From Deinococcus piscis (GTDB lineage: Bacteria > Deinococcota > Deinococci > Deinococcales > Deinococcaceae), in assembly GCF_014653275.1 (NCBI RefSeq), contig NZ_BNAL01000009.1, positions 13,100 through 77,099 on the forward strand: a stretch of DNA of 64,000 nucleotides, written 5' to 3'. The notes beneath the pieces were generated by a model. That model was not told where the DNA came from, did not search any database, and saw only the letters and a list, made by a program, of their open reading frames with translations. Both the position numbers and the translations under genes were made by a program. Shown here piece by piece: positions 27,612 to 36,592 of this stretch (its first letter is position 1; every line of letters starts with the position of its first letter).

Positions 27612-28937
27612 ATGACTGCATGGAGAAACCTGTCCCTCAGTACCCAGATTCTGGCCGCGCTGATTGCCGGCCTGATCGTGGGGTTGCTGTTCAACTTCCT
27701 GTCACCCAGCTTGCCAGTCCTGGCCACCATCAATACGCAGGTGTTCGGCACCATCGGCAACCTGTTTATGTCGGCGCTCAAGCTGCTGGTGGTGCCGCTG
27801 GTGTTCGTGTCGCTGGTGGTAGGCACCACTTCGCTCTCTGACCCGGCCAAACTGGGCCGCTTGGGCGTGGGCACCATGCTGTTTTATCTGGCAACCACGG
27901 CGTTTGCCATCGTGCTGGCACTGATCGGGGCCAAAATCGTGAACCCCGGTGTAGGCGTCAACATGGCGCTGCCCAGTGGCTACGAGGCTCCAGAGGCCCC
28001 GCCAGTCAGTGAGGTGCTGGTGGGCATCGTTCCGAGCAACCCGGTAGCCGCGCTGGCCGAGGGCAACATGCTCCAGATCATCTTCTTCGCCATTTTGCTG
28101 GGCCTGGCCATCATGCTGTCGGGCAAGCCGGGCGAGCGCATCAAGGCAGCCTTCGAGGACTGGAACCATGTGGTGATGCAAATCGTGAACATCGTGATGG
28201 TGTTTGCGCCTATCGGGGTGTTTGCGCTGATGGCGGGCGTGGTCGCCAAACTGGGCTTTGAGAGCCTTGCGCCGCTGCTCAAGTACTTCATGACCGTGCT
28301 GGTCGTGCTGCTGATCCACCTGTTTATCAGCTACCCGCTACTGCTCAAGCTGTTCAGTGGGCTGAATCCCGTCACTTTTATCAAGAAGATGCGCCCGGCG
28401 ATGCTGTTTGCCTTTTCGACCTCCAGCTCCAACGCCACTATCCCGGTCAACCTGCGCACCGCCCGCGAAGCTCTGGGCGTGCCCAACCAGATTTCCAGCT
28501 TTACCATTCCGCTGGGGGCCACCATCAACATGGACGGCACCGCCATCATGCAGGGCGTGGCCGTGATTTTTATCGCGCAGGTGTACGGCATTGACCTGAC
28601 GCTGGCGCAGCTGGGCACCGTGGTCATCATGGCCGTGCTGGCCTCGGTGGGCACAGCGGGCGTGCCGGGCGTGGGCCTGGTCATGCTGGCCACCGTGCTG
28701 ACCCAGGTGGGCGTGCCGGTAGAAGGCATTGCCATGATTATCGGTATTGACCGCCTGCTGGACATGACCCGCACCGCTGTGAACATCACCGGCGACGCGG
28801 CTGTCACGGCCATCATGGCCAAGCGCGAAGGGGTGCTGGACGAGGCCATGTACAACGACCCCCGCGCCCAGGTCGAACTGGACGCCGATGAGCTGGGCAA
28901 GGAGCACGGAGGTCCCCGCACCGAGCAAACAATCTGA
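27612..28937 (+). CDS. dicarboxylate/amino acid:cation symporter (GltP/DctA-like)
   Basis: 441 aa, polytopic DAACS-family transporter, about eight helices plus two re-entrant hairpins. Hallmarks are the Ser-rich hairpin FAFSTSSSNATIPVN, GATINMDGTAI and DRLLDMTRTAVNITGDA (substrate and Na+ site). It probably imports glutamate, aspartate or C4-dicarboxylates with H+ or Na+. ATG 27612 has AGGAGA 5 nt upstream. The open frame back to 27465 is the leader. Confidence 0.95.
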   Translation: MTAWRNLSLSTQILAALIAGLIVGLLFNFLSPSLPVLATINTQVFGTIGNLFMSALKLLVVPLVFVSLVVGTTSLSDPAKLGRLGVGTMLFYLATTAFAIVLALIGAKIVNPGVGVNMALPSGYEAPEAPPVSEVLVGIVPSNPVAALAEGNMLQIIFFAILLGLAIMLSGKPGERIKAAFEDWNHVVMQIVNIVMVFAPIGVFALMAGVVAKLGFESLAPLLKYFMTVLVVLLIHLFISYPLLLKLFSGLNPVTFIKKMRPAMLFAFSTSSSNATIPVNLRTAREALGVPNQISSFTIPLGATINMDGTAIMQGVAVIFIAQVYGIDLTLAQLGTVVIMAVLASVGTAGVPGVGLVMLATVLTQVGVPVEGIAMIIGIDRLLDMTRTAVNITGDAAVTAIMAKREGVLDEAMYNDPRAQVELDADELGKEHGGPRTEQTI

Positions 28938-28955
28938 GGGACTGCCGATTTGCCT

Positions 28956-28988
28956 GCTCCTCCCCACCGGCGGGAGGGGCTTTTTTTT
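28956..28988 (+). terminator. intrinsic terminator of the symporter gene
   Basis: A 9-bp stem GCTCCTCCC / GGGAGGGGC with a 7-nt loop is followed by eight T. Confidence 0.88.
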
Positions 28989-29054
28989 GACGGCCCGCCA
29001 CCCTACTTCGTGACTCGCTTCGCTCGCGGGAACGATTTTTGCCATACTCTCCCT

Positions 29055-29897
29055 ATGGCATGGACAACCCAGAAGCGGGTGGGCGACGCAACGGTGACCA
29101 CCCTGACCGACGGCTGCTTTCGGCTGGATGGCGGCGCGATGTTCGGCACCATTCCCAAGGTGCTGTGGAACGACCTGAACCCCGCCGACGAGCTGAACCG
29201 CATCAGCCTACGAATCAACCCGCTGCTGATTCAGCTGGACGGGCGCAACATCCTGATTGAGAGCGGATTCTGGGACCAGGGTGGCGAAAAGTTCGAGCAT
29301 ATGTACGCGCTGGACCGTGACGAGACGGTGTTCCGGGGACTGGGCGAGGTGGGTCTGAGTCCCGACGACATCCACATCGTGATCAACACCCACCTGCACT
29401 TTGACCACGCGGGGCGCAACGTGACCCCGGCGGGCGAGCCCACCTTTCCGAACGCCCGCTATGTGGTGCAGCGCCAGGAGCTGCATGACGCCCGCCACGC
29501 CCACGAGCGCAGCCGTGCCAGCTATATCGCGGCTTACTTTGAGCCGATTGCCGACGCGGGAATGTTCGACGTGGTGGACGGTGAAGCGGAGATTGTGCCA
29601 GGCGTGAGCGTCCTGCCGCTGCCGGGCCACAACCTCGGCCAGCAGGGCGTGGTGCTGCGCTCCGGCGGCGACATGCTGGTGTATCCCGCTGACCTGATCG
29701 CCACCGCCGCCCACGCGCCTTATCCTTACGTGATGGGCTACGACCTGTATCCAGTGACCTGTCTGGAAATGCGCAAAAAGTATCTGCCGCAGTGGTTTGA
29801 GGAAGACGCCATGATCTGCCCACCGCACGACCCACAGCTGGCCTTCGGGCGGCTAAAAGAGGCGAAGCGCGGCTTTACCCTGGAAGCGCTGGAATGA
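29055..29897 (+). CDS. metallo-beta-lactamase fold hydrolase
   Basis: 280 aa. The zinc motif THLHFDHAG (HxHxDH), the later PLPGHNLGQQG His, an Asp in YPADLIAT and a final His in ICPPHDPQL form a standard binuclear site. The layout resembles AHL-lactonase/YtnP-like quorum-quenching hydrolases, but substrate is not determinable. ATG 29055 is 6 nt after CATACT (29043-29048), probably leaderless. The stop overlaps the next small gene. Confidence 0.9.
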   Translation: MAWTTQKRVGDATVTTLTDGCFRLDGGAMFGTIPKVLWNDLNPADELNRISLRINPLLIQLDGRNILIESGFWDQGGEKFEHMYALDRDETVFRGLGEVGLSPDDIHIVINTHLHFDHAGRNVTPAGEPTFPNARYVVQRQELHDARHAHERSRASYIAAYFEPIADAGMFDVVDGEAEIVPGVSVLPLPGHNLGQQGVVLRSGGDMLVYPADLIATAAHAPYPYVMGYDLYPVTCLEMRKKYLPQWFEEDAMICPPHDPQLAFGRLKEAKRGFTLEALE

Positions 29898-30223
29898 ACG
29901 CCGACCCTGCTCAGGACGCGGGCCGCATCACCTTTCCCAGCTTGCCCGCAGTGCCGGTGCCACGGTCATGCAGCCTGGACCCGGCGCTCTACGCACTGGA
30001 CTGGGTGCTGAACTGGGCAGCTGACGTAAACGTGGCGGGGCAGCCGCACGCCGCCGTGCCCGTCTTTCCTCTGCTGCGCCGCATCCGGCATGACCCGGCG
30101 ACCTATGGGGTCAGCCCCGCCGAAGCCCAGGCCGCCGCCGAGCGGTTCATGGCCGAAGCCACAGCGGCCCTGGAAGCCGAGGGCGGACGGCGCGAGTGGC
30201 TGGAGCGGGAATTCGGCGTCTAA
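29894..30223 (+). CDS. hypothetical protein (109 aa)
   Basis: Co-translated with the hydrolase gene through an ATGA overlap. Soluble, with Pro-rich N-terminus and helical C-terminus (PAEAQAAAERFMAEATAALEAE). No family recognised. The overlap suggests a helper of the hydrolase, but this is inference. Confidence 0.7.
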   Translation: MNADPAQDAGRITFPSLPAVPVPRSCSLDPALYALDWVLNWAADVNVAGQPHAAVPVFPLLRRIRHDPATYGVSPAEAQAAAERFMAEATAALEAEGGRREWLEREFGV

Positions 30224-30308
30224 CGCAGTTCTCTGCCGCGCAGCAAGGCCAAATAGAGCGATGTCAATACGCGTTGTTTTTTGTTCTTTGGGGGAAAACG
30301 GAGGCAAC

Positions 30309-30833
30309 TCAGCGCGCAACAATCAGACCAGCCTGCTCAAACTGCCGCAGCGTGCCCAGCAACAGCCGGGGGGGCAGGTTGCCCTGGTCCACCATCTCGC
30401 TGATACTCAGGCCACGCTCTATGCTGCGCAGCACCCGGAACTGCTGTCGGTTGACCGGCAAACGGTCATTCCACTGCAGCGTGAAATCAAAGGGCTGGGT
30501 CCAATCACTGTACTCGGCCAACAGCGGCTTCCAGGCTTCGGTCTCCTGAAACAACTGGCGCAGCGCCAGGTCGCCCGCCAGGGACAACGTTTCGTAGGCG
30601 GGGGCCTGTAAACCGTCAAACTGAAATTCGCCGCTCTCGGTGGTGGTCAGCAGCTGCATGGCGCTCTCGCCCTCCAACTGCCCCGCGGTGGCATGCACGA
30701 TGGTGCCTTCATGGAACCACAGCTGCCCGGTGCGCGGCTCTCCGTGAACATCCAACCGGCCAGTATGTCCCGACGCCATCAGCATTTGCAGGACCGACAA
30801 GAAGGGAAACACCGAGAAATTGCCAGCGATCAT
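30309..30833 (-). CDS. DUF4388 (PATAN-type) protein
   Basis: 174 aa. The N-terminal half matches DUF4388: MIAGNFSVFPFLSVLQMLMASGHTGRL, GQLWFHEGTIVHATAGQLEGESAMQLL and GEFQFDG. Such domains occur in bacterial signalling and gliding proteins. The C-terminal part (LPVNRQQFRVLRSIERGLSISEMVDQ) looks like a winged-helix segment. ATG 30833 is 7 nt after TACACT on the reverse strand. No partner gene is adjacent. Confidence 0.82.
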   Translation of the reverse strand: MIAGNFSVFPFLSVLQMLMASGHTGRLDVHGEPRTGQLWFHEGTIVHATAGQLEGESAMQLLTTTESGEFQFDGLQAPAYETLSLAGDLALRQLFQETEAWKPLLAEYSDWTQPFDFTLQWNDRLPVNRQQFRVLRSIERGLSISEMVDQGNLPPRLLLGTLRQFEQAGLIVAR

Positions 30834-30869
30834 GCTTCCCAGTGTAGAAGAATGCACCTCACATTTTCT

Positions 30870-31495
30870 CTACTGCCGGGACATCCCCAGCTCCGGCGTC
30901 GCTCGGAAATGTTCCAAGTGCAGCGCACTGGGGCTGGCCGGAGTCTGGTGCTGGAAGGCACAGGCCTGCATCTGCTCCCGGTCAAGGCAGGTGGAACATA
31001 CAACCCGGCGGCGGGCCATTAGGAGAAATTCCTGGGCCTGATACGTGCTGCCGTCACGTACACGCACGCCTTCACGCCTGGACTCAGTGAGGACCTCAAT
31101 TTTGGATCCGGGGAGCAGGCGTGAGGCTTCTTCCTCACTGACCAGCACGCGCCTTCCTGGCGGCAACAGTTCATCTTCCGAACCGAATAGAACGGCAGCT
31201 ACGATACCGTTGACGCTTACACTTTGCCCGATTCTCCGCCACGCCTTCTCGCAGACCTCCGGCGATGCAAAGGGCAGGCTGAGTACTCCTTAGTCCTCTC
31301 CTGCACCAGTTGAATGTTCTCAGGTGAAATATCGAGCGCTGTGACTTGCCAACCCTCTTGGAGTAAAGCCAGCACATAGTGACCGGAGCCGCAGCCGAGG
31401 TGGATGGCCGTGTCAACTCGTGGCCGGGGCTTCTCGTCCAGCAACTTTAGAGCGCAGCGTATTCCTTCCAGAATGAAGCGGGTGTCATTTCGCAC
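30870..31495 (-). pseudogene. SAM-dependent methyltransferase remnant with internal deletion and frameshift
   Basis: The N-terminal part has a class I MTase motif: AIHLGCGSGHYVLALLQEGWQVTALDISPENI. At about 31275-31290 (after ERTKEYS) the frame breaks. The other frame continues LPFASPEVCEKAWRRIGQ, VAAVLFGSEDELLP and AQEFLLMARRR, the C-terminal half of the same fold. About 50-60 residues expected between these blocks are missing. Bounds are approximate: GTG 31495 is the last plausible start, and the 3' stop is at 30870. It lies antisense to the promoter end of the valS leader. Confidence 0.7.
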
Positions 31496-31531
31496 AGTGT
31501 CGGGAGTTTGCTCCCAGGCCAGCCCACCCTC

Positions 31532-31837
31532 TACAATCGAGTCAGCAACGACTGGGAGGAGTACCCCCTCACCCCCCAAAGAGAGCGCGGGCCGTGGCTG
31601 AGAGCCTGCGTGGGAAGGGAAGCGGAGAAAGTCGCCCACGAGCCAGAACGGCAGAAATCCCCGCATGATGAACCTGGGGAGAGTAGACCCGTCCGGGTGC
31701 GCCCGACACAGCGCGTCACGAGTGCCTGCATGAACGTGCAGGAAGCGCGGTGGTAACGCGGGACTTCTCCGACTTTCAAACGTCTACGTCTCGTCCGCAT
31801 ACGGAGCAGGCCGTGCGGGCGAGGCGTTTTGTGTTTT
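31532..31837 (+). promoter_or_regulatory. T-box leader upstream of nudix-valS
   Basis: A promoter TTGCTC-18-TACAAT (31508-31537) is followed by a Stem I-like region with AGTA (31559-31562), AGAGA and a GC-rich hairpin whose loop has GTGG (31580-31610). Next come a candidate valine specifier GTC (31631-31633) and the antiterminator core GGTGGTAACGCGG (31750-31762), where TGGT would pair with the tRNA ACCA end. A 15-bp terminator stem (31787-31801 / 31814-31828) with a T-rich tail completes it. valS downstream fits a tRNA-Val sensor. The Stem I pairing is not fully resolved. Confidence 0.72.
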
Positions 31838-31872
31838 GCAGAAGGCAAAAGGCAAAGAGAGGCGGTGAAGAT

Positions 31873-32354
31873 GTGATTACGTTCTACGGCACTCAGGCAC
31901 AGGCGCGGGCAGACGCTGCGGCGCGGTCCTTACGTGAAAAGGTGCTGTGCTTTGTGGTGCGTGAGCGTGAGCTGCTGGTGTTTGACCATGTTCCAGACGG
32001 CGGCGCAGGCGTCCAGGTCGTGGCCGGTGGTGTAGAGGCAGCCGAAGCACCTGAAGCGGCTGCGGTGCGCGAACTTCGGGAGGAATCTGGTCTCCAACTG
32101 AGCAAGCCGCAGTACCTCTGCTCGTACCTGTGGGAAGCGCAGCTCCCGCACCGCTTCACGCGCATACCTACGCCTTTGCTGCGCCTGATAGCCTCCCCGA
32201 CGAATGGCAGCACCACGCCGACGGGCATCTGTTTTCCTTCCACTGGGCCGACCTCGCAGACCCCAAGCTGGACTGGGAGATGGATGCGGCATTGCCTCAC
32301 CTCCTTAGACATTTAGACCCTCAGACCCTTAGACCTCCAAAGGAGCATCCATGA
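31873..32354 (+). pseudogene. Nudix hydrolase gene with -1 frameshift
   Basis: GTG 31873 starts MITFYGTQAQARADAAARS with a full Nudix box, from GGVEAAE to RELREESGL (Gx5Ex7REUxEExGU). The frame then runs to WEAQLPHRFT near 32155 and loses homology. The frame one base back continues HTYAFAAPDSLPDEWQHH, HLFSFHWADLADPKLDWEMDAALPHLL, the normal C-terminus, and stops at 32354, overlapping the valS ATG. One missing base near 32155-32170 explains it: a true mutation, a sequencing error or, less likely, programmed slippage. Confidence 0.75.
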
Positions 32355-35038
32355 CCGACCCCACCCAAAACACTTCCGCCCTCCCCGCACAGTTCGACCC
32401 CGCCGCCACTGAGCCGAAGTGGGCCACGCTCTGGCGTGAGCAGCCGTTCAAGGCCGACGCACACAGCGACAAGCCTCCCTTCACCATCGTGATTCCCCCG
32501 CCCAACGTCACCGGCAACCTGCACCTGGGCCACGCGCTGGACAACACCCTGATTGACACCCTGATTCGCTACAAGCGCATGGCGGGCTTCGAGGCGCTGT
32601 ACCTGCCGGGCATGGACCACGCGGGCATCAGCACGCAGGTGATGGTGGAGCGGCAGCTCAAGGATCAGGGCACGGACCGCCACGCGCTGGGCCGCGACAA
32701 GTTTCTGGAAAAAGTCTGGGAGTGGAAAGAAGAGTACGGCGGCGTCATTCTGGACCAGCTGACCCGCCTGGGCGTCAGCGCCGACTGGAGCCGCGAGCGC
32801 TTCACGATGGACGAGGGCCTCAGCCGCGCCGTGCGCAAGCAGTTTGTGGACCTGTACCACGACGGCCTGGCCTACCGGGGCGAGCGCATGGTGAACTGGG
32901 ACCCGGTCAGCCAGACCACGCTCAGCGAGCTGGAGATTGACCGCGAGGAGCGCCAGGGCAAAATGTACACCCTGTCGTACCGGCTTGAAGATGCCAGCGA
33001 GCGCGAAAGCAACGGCGACGCGGGTGAAATCCGGATTGCCACCGTGCGGCCCGAAACCATCTTCGCGGACCAGGCGATTGCCGTGCATCCCGAAGACGCG
33101 CGCTTCCGCCATCTGGTCGGCAAGCAGGCCCGCATTCCATTGACCGAGCGCTGGATTCCCATCATTGCCGATGAAGCCGTCGAGATGGACTTTGGTGTGG
33201 GGGCACTGAAAATCACCCCAGCACACGACCCCACCGACTTTGAAGTGGGCGAGCGCCACGGCCTAGAGCGCCCCAGCGTGATCGACCTGACCGGCAACCT
33301 GGCGGGCGAACTGGTGCCCGCCGAGTTCCAGGGGCTGGAGCGCTTCGAGGCCCGCAAAAGTGTGGTGAGGGCGCTGCGCGAAAGCGGCGACCTGCTAGAA
33401 GAAAAAGACCATAAGACCGCGATTGGCCTGAGCGAGCGCACCAAAGTGCCGGTGGAACCGATTATCTCCGAGCAGTGGTTCGTGAACGTCAAACCGCTAG
33501 CCGAGCGCGTGCTGAAGGGTCTGGACAACGGCGACATGCGCCTGACCCCCGCCCGCCACGAGAAAATTAACCGCGACTGGTTGGAAAATATCCGTGATTG
33601 GAACATCTCAAGGCAGCTGTGGTGGGGCCACCAGATTCCCGTGTGGTACGACGAGGAAGGCAACATCTACGTGCCGGACCGGGACAACCCCGACCTCGAC
33701 TGTGACAAAGACCCCCGCTACGCCCACCTCAATCTGCGCCGCGACCCGGACGTGTTCGACACCTGGTTCAGCTCTAACCTGTGGCCTTTTTCCACGTTGG
33801 GCTGGCCCGACACGGACGCCCCCGACTTCCGCAAGTTCTACCCCACCTCGGTGCTGGTGACCGGCTACGACATCCTGTTCTTCTGGGTGGCACGCATGCA
33901 GATGGCTGCCTATGAGCACACCGGCCAGGCCCCCTTCCGCGACATCATGCTGCACGGGCTGTATCTGGACGAAAAGGGCCAGAAGATGTCCAAGAGCAAG
34001 GGCAACGGCATTGACCCGCTGGAGCTGTTCGGGCAGTACGGGGTGGACGCCTGCCGCTTTGCCTTTACCTTCCTGAGTACCGGCGGGCAGGACATCCGCC
34101 ACGATGACCGCCGCTATGAGCAGGGCCGCAACTTTGCCAACAAGTTGTGGAACGCGACCCGCTTTGCGCTGATGCGCCTCGAAGGCGTCACGCTGCCGCA
34201 GGAAGACCCGGCCACAGCCCTGCGTGAACTGAAGGCGGACGGTGAGCTGAGTCTGGCGGACCGCTGGATTATCAGCCGCCTGAACGCCGTGAGCGCCGAA
34301 GCAAGCGCCCAGCTGGACGACCTGGACATCGGCGCGGCGATTCGCACGCTGTACGCCTTTGCCTGGGACGAGTTCTGTGACTGGTACATCGAGGCCAGCA
34401 AGCCTGCGCTCGAAACGGGCAACGTGCAGACGGCCCGCGTCCTGAAAGCTGTGCTGGCGCAGATTCTGAAGCTGCTGCATCCCTTTATGCCGTTTATCAC
34501 CTCCGAGCTGTACGCCGCGCTGGGCTATGAGGGCCAAATCGCCCTGAGCGAGTGGCCCCGCAGTGACGCCGCCCTACACGACGCCGAAGCCACCCGCGCT
34601 TTTGACGCGCTGCGTGCCGCCGTGAATGCCGCCCGCAGCCTCAAGAACGAGCTGGGCCTCTCGCCCCAGGACCGCCTGAGCGTGGTGGTCGAAGGTGACC
34701 TGAAAGACGTGGTTCACGCCAACGCCCGCGTGGTGGGGCAGATGGCCCGCGTGGACCTGGTGGACACGCTAGAAGGCCGCACCCTCAGTCAAGTCGAACA
34801 GGGCGTGACCATCCTCGCGCCGCTGGAAGGCACCGTGGACGTGGACGAGTGGCTGGGCAAGCAGCGTAAGCGCCTGGCCGAGTTCGAGAAGCAGATCAAG
34901 CAGGCGCAGGGCAAGCTGAGCAACGAGCGCTTCGTGGCGAACGCCCCCGCCGAGGTGATTGAAGAAGAGCGCAGGCGCGTGGAGGACTTCGGCAAGCAGA
35001 AGGAAAGATTAGAAGGGGTGCTGAAGCAGTTCGAGTGA
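32351..35038 (+). CDS. valS: valyl-tRNA synthetase
   Basis: 895 aa class I synthetase. HIGH-type PPPNVTGNLHLGHAL, KMSKS in QKMSKSKGNGIDPLE, an editing domain (about 190-350), an anticodon domain and a C-terminal coiled coil (EFEKQIKQAQGKLSNERF) are present. ATG 32351 has AAAGGAG 8 nt upstream and overlaps the Nudix stop (ATGA). Expression is probably controlled by the T-box leader at 31532-31837, raising synthesis when tRNA-Val is uncharged. Confidence 0.97.
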   Translation: MTDPTQNTSALPAQFDPAATEPKWATLWREQPFKADAHSDKPPFTIVIPPPNVTGNLHLGHALDNTLIDTLIRYKRMAGFEALYLPGMDHAGISTQVMVERQLKDQGTDRHALGRDKFLEKVWEWKEEYGGVILDQLTRLGVSADWSRERFTMDEGLSRAVRKQFVDLYHDGLAYRGERMVNWDPVSQTTLSELEIDREERQGKMYTLSYRLEDASERESNGDAGEIRIATVRPETIFADQAIAVHPEDARFRHLVGKQARIPLTERWIPIIADEAVEMDFGVGALKITPAHDPTDFEVGERHGLERPSVIDLTGNLAGELVPAEFQGLERFEARKSVVRALRESGDLLEEKDHKTAIGLSERTKVPVEPIISEQWFVNVKPLAERVLKGLDNGDMRLTPARHEKINRDWLENIRDWNISRQLWWGHQIPVWYDEEGNIYVPDRDNPDLDCDKDPRYAHLNLRRDPDVFDTWFSSNLWPFSTLGWPDTDAPDFRKFYPTSVLVTGYDILFFWVARMQMAAYEHTGQAPFRDIMLHGLYLDEKGQKMSKSKGNGIDPLELFGQYGVDACRFAFTFLSTGGQDIRHDDRRYEQGRNFANKLWNATRFALMRLEGVTLPQEDPATALRELKADGELSLADRWIISRLNAVSAEASAQLDDLDIGAAIRTLYAFAWDEFCDWYIEASKPALETGNVQTARVLKAVLAQILKLLHPFMPFITSELYAALGYEGQIALSEWPRSDAALHDAEATRAFDALRAAVNAARSLKNELGLSPQDRLSVVVEGDLKDVVHANARVVGQMARVDLVDTLEGRTLSQVEQGVTILAPLEGTVDVDEWLGKQRKRLAEFEKQIKQAQGKLSNERFVANAPAEVIEEERRRVEDFGKQKERLEGVLKQFE

Positions 35039-35058
35039 TTGAGGGTTGAAGGAAAGAG

Positions 35059-35092
35059 GCCCGCTGCCCTGAGGAGGGGTGGCGGGTTTTTT
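35059..35092 (+). terminator. intrinsic terminator of valS
   Basis: A CCCGC...GCGGG stem extended by CCC/GGG is followed by six T. The T-run touches the convergent stop at 35091. Confidence 0.8.
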
Positions 35093-35564
35093 ATGGTTTG
35101 ATGTTCGGATATTGAGCGAAAAAGCGGGCACGCCGCTCTTTGCTGAAGAACACCACAAGATTATCGGCCATGCCGTCAATGATTTCGGGATTTTGGCGAT
35201 CAACCTCAGCAGTGACGATAAAAACGGTCTTCTCGCCCACGTACAGTATGATTTCACCAAGCAATATCTCTAGACCTTTGAGCGGTTCTCCAATAAGCGC
35301 TTTCCAGTCAGGGTGTTCCGATACGCCTTCAAAAACTCCACCGGTCAGGTAATCCACCATTCGCCCAATCCGAACCGTAATCCCCTTTTCGTCGGCAGTA
35401 TCCCAAGTGATGAAGAAATATCCCATATCAAAGATGAGCTCCACGCCTTGCCCAACATCGTGCGTGCCCAAATGGTTCAGATCAATATTCGCATCGCATG
35501 GCGGGCGATAGTAGACAATGCGCCGGAGCGGCTGATGGAGAAAGGAAGCAAGGTCAGGCAACAC
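35091..35564 (-). CDS. hypothetical protein of foreign appearance
   Basis: About 157 aa, soluble. Base composition is clearly lower in G+C than the neighbours, and it encodes many Ile, Phe, Tyr and Asn residues (GVELIFDMGYFFITWDTADEKGITVRIG, GEIILYVGEKTVFIV). This suggests recent transfer. Organisation recalls small polymorphic-toxin immunity-type proteins, but I assign no family. GTG 35564 or TTG 35561 may be the start. No toxin gene is adjacent. Confidence 0.65.
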   Translation of the reverse strand: MLPDLASFLHQPLRRIVYYRPPCDANIDLNHLGTHDVGQGVELIFDMGYFFITWDTADEKGITVRIGRMVDYLTGGVFEGVSEHPDWKALIGEPLKGLEILLGEIILYVGEKTVFIVTAEVDRQNPEIIDGMADNLVVFFSKERRARFFAQYPNIKP

Positions 35565-35608
35565 AAATCTATTTTGAACTTTTGCTCTTATTTTTGCTGC
35601 TTCCCGTC

Positions 35609-36511
35609 TCAGTCGAGGGCTCGCAGGTCCACCAACTCTACATCCGGCCCCAGTACCCGCAGCGCCGCTTCCAGCGGGCCTTTGTGCGCCAGCCCCACCA
35701 GGACCAGGAGCCGGTCACCGGGAATCGGCAGAGTGGCCGTCCGCAGCCGCGCCGCTATCGCCAGATTGCGGGCGTCCCAGTCGGCCTGCTTCATGCGCCC
35801 CGGCAGGCCCAGCCGGAAATTGACATCTGTTTCCAGAGCAATACTCTGCTGGACGCTCTGCGGAGCATTCACCGCCAGCAGGGTCTGCCAGTGGTCACTA
35901 TGCTGAGGTAGCTGCGTCCCCGGCTGTTCGCTCAGCCACGCCTCAAAATCAGGCGAGGTCGCGGCCTGCAAGTAAGCCCGCTCCTGTTCTGTCGGCCAGT
36001 CTGTGAGTGGGAATTCATCAAACAGGCACAGACTGGCATGTCCCAGCTGACGGGCCAGAGCCACGCCCAGGCTCACGCTTTCCGCTGGCGACTGCGCGAA
36101 CTCCCCCAGGTCAGCCCGCAGGTCTGCGGGAAGGTCAGCCTCTTCCCAGTGCAGCAGCGCATTATGCGGCTCCAGCGCCGCCAGATAAGCCAATGCCCGC
36201 TGTGGAATCGGTCCGCTCCGGGCCTGTGCCAGCGCCTCAAGGCGGCTCCAGCCCGTGACCTGCTGCGCCCGTTGGCCCAACTGCCAGGCCACCGGACGCC
36301 CACCGTGCCGCAACTCGGCATTGGGGTGACCGAGTTGCGAGTAAGTCTCCACCAGATCACCGGGCAGCACTTCCACCGCTATCTGGTCCGGTGCCCAAGC
36401 CCGCAGACGGTCTAGGGTCACGTCCAACTTCGGCTGCATCTTCAGCTGGGCCAGGTGCGGAGTGCCGATAACCAGGACCTCGGTGGGACAGCCCGCGTAA
36501 GTGGGAAGCAT
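35609..36511 (-). CDS. DUF5694-like protein
   Basis: 300 aa. The N-terminal EVLVIGTPHLAQLK and APDQIAVEVLPGDLVETY and the C-terminal DARNLAIAARLRTATLPIPGDRLLVLVGLAHKGPLEAAL match the TraB/DUF5694 group (conserved GTPHL, E and HK regions). Biochemical role unknown. ATG 36511 follows TACACT by 6 nt (leaderless). The frame to 36868 is not coding. Confidence 0.78.
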   Translation of the reverse strand: MLPTYAGCPTEVLVIGTPHLAQLKMQPKLDVTLDRLRAWAPDQIAVEVLPGDLVETYSQLGHPNAELRHGGRPVAWQLGQRAQQVTGWSRLEALAQARSGPIPQRALAYLAALEPHNALLHWEEADLPADLRADLGEFAQSPAESVSLGVALARQLGHASLCLFDEFPLTDWPTEQERAYLQAATSPDFEAWLSEQPGTQLPQHSDHWQTLLAVNAPQSVQQSIALETDVNFRLGLPGRMKQADWDARNLAIAARLRTATLPIPGDRLLVLVGLAHKGPLEAALRVLGPDVELVDLRALD

Positions 36512-36592
36512 GGTTAAAGTGTAGCCACAGTCAAGCGCCGCGTGCGTAGCCCCTTGCACCCACTCCGTCAGCCCCGTATCATCGGCCTTCTG

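Noticed and set aside
31508..31756. Open frame reading LYNRVSNDWEEYPL as a protein gene
   Set aside because: It overlaps the T-box Stem I region and has no start signal or homology. Structure as RNA explains it better.
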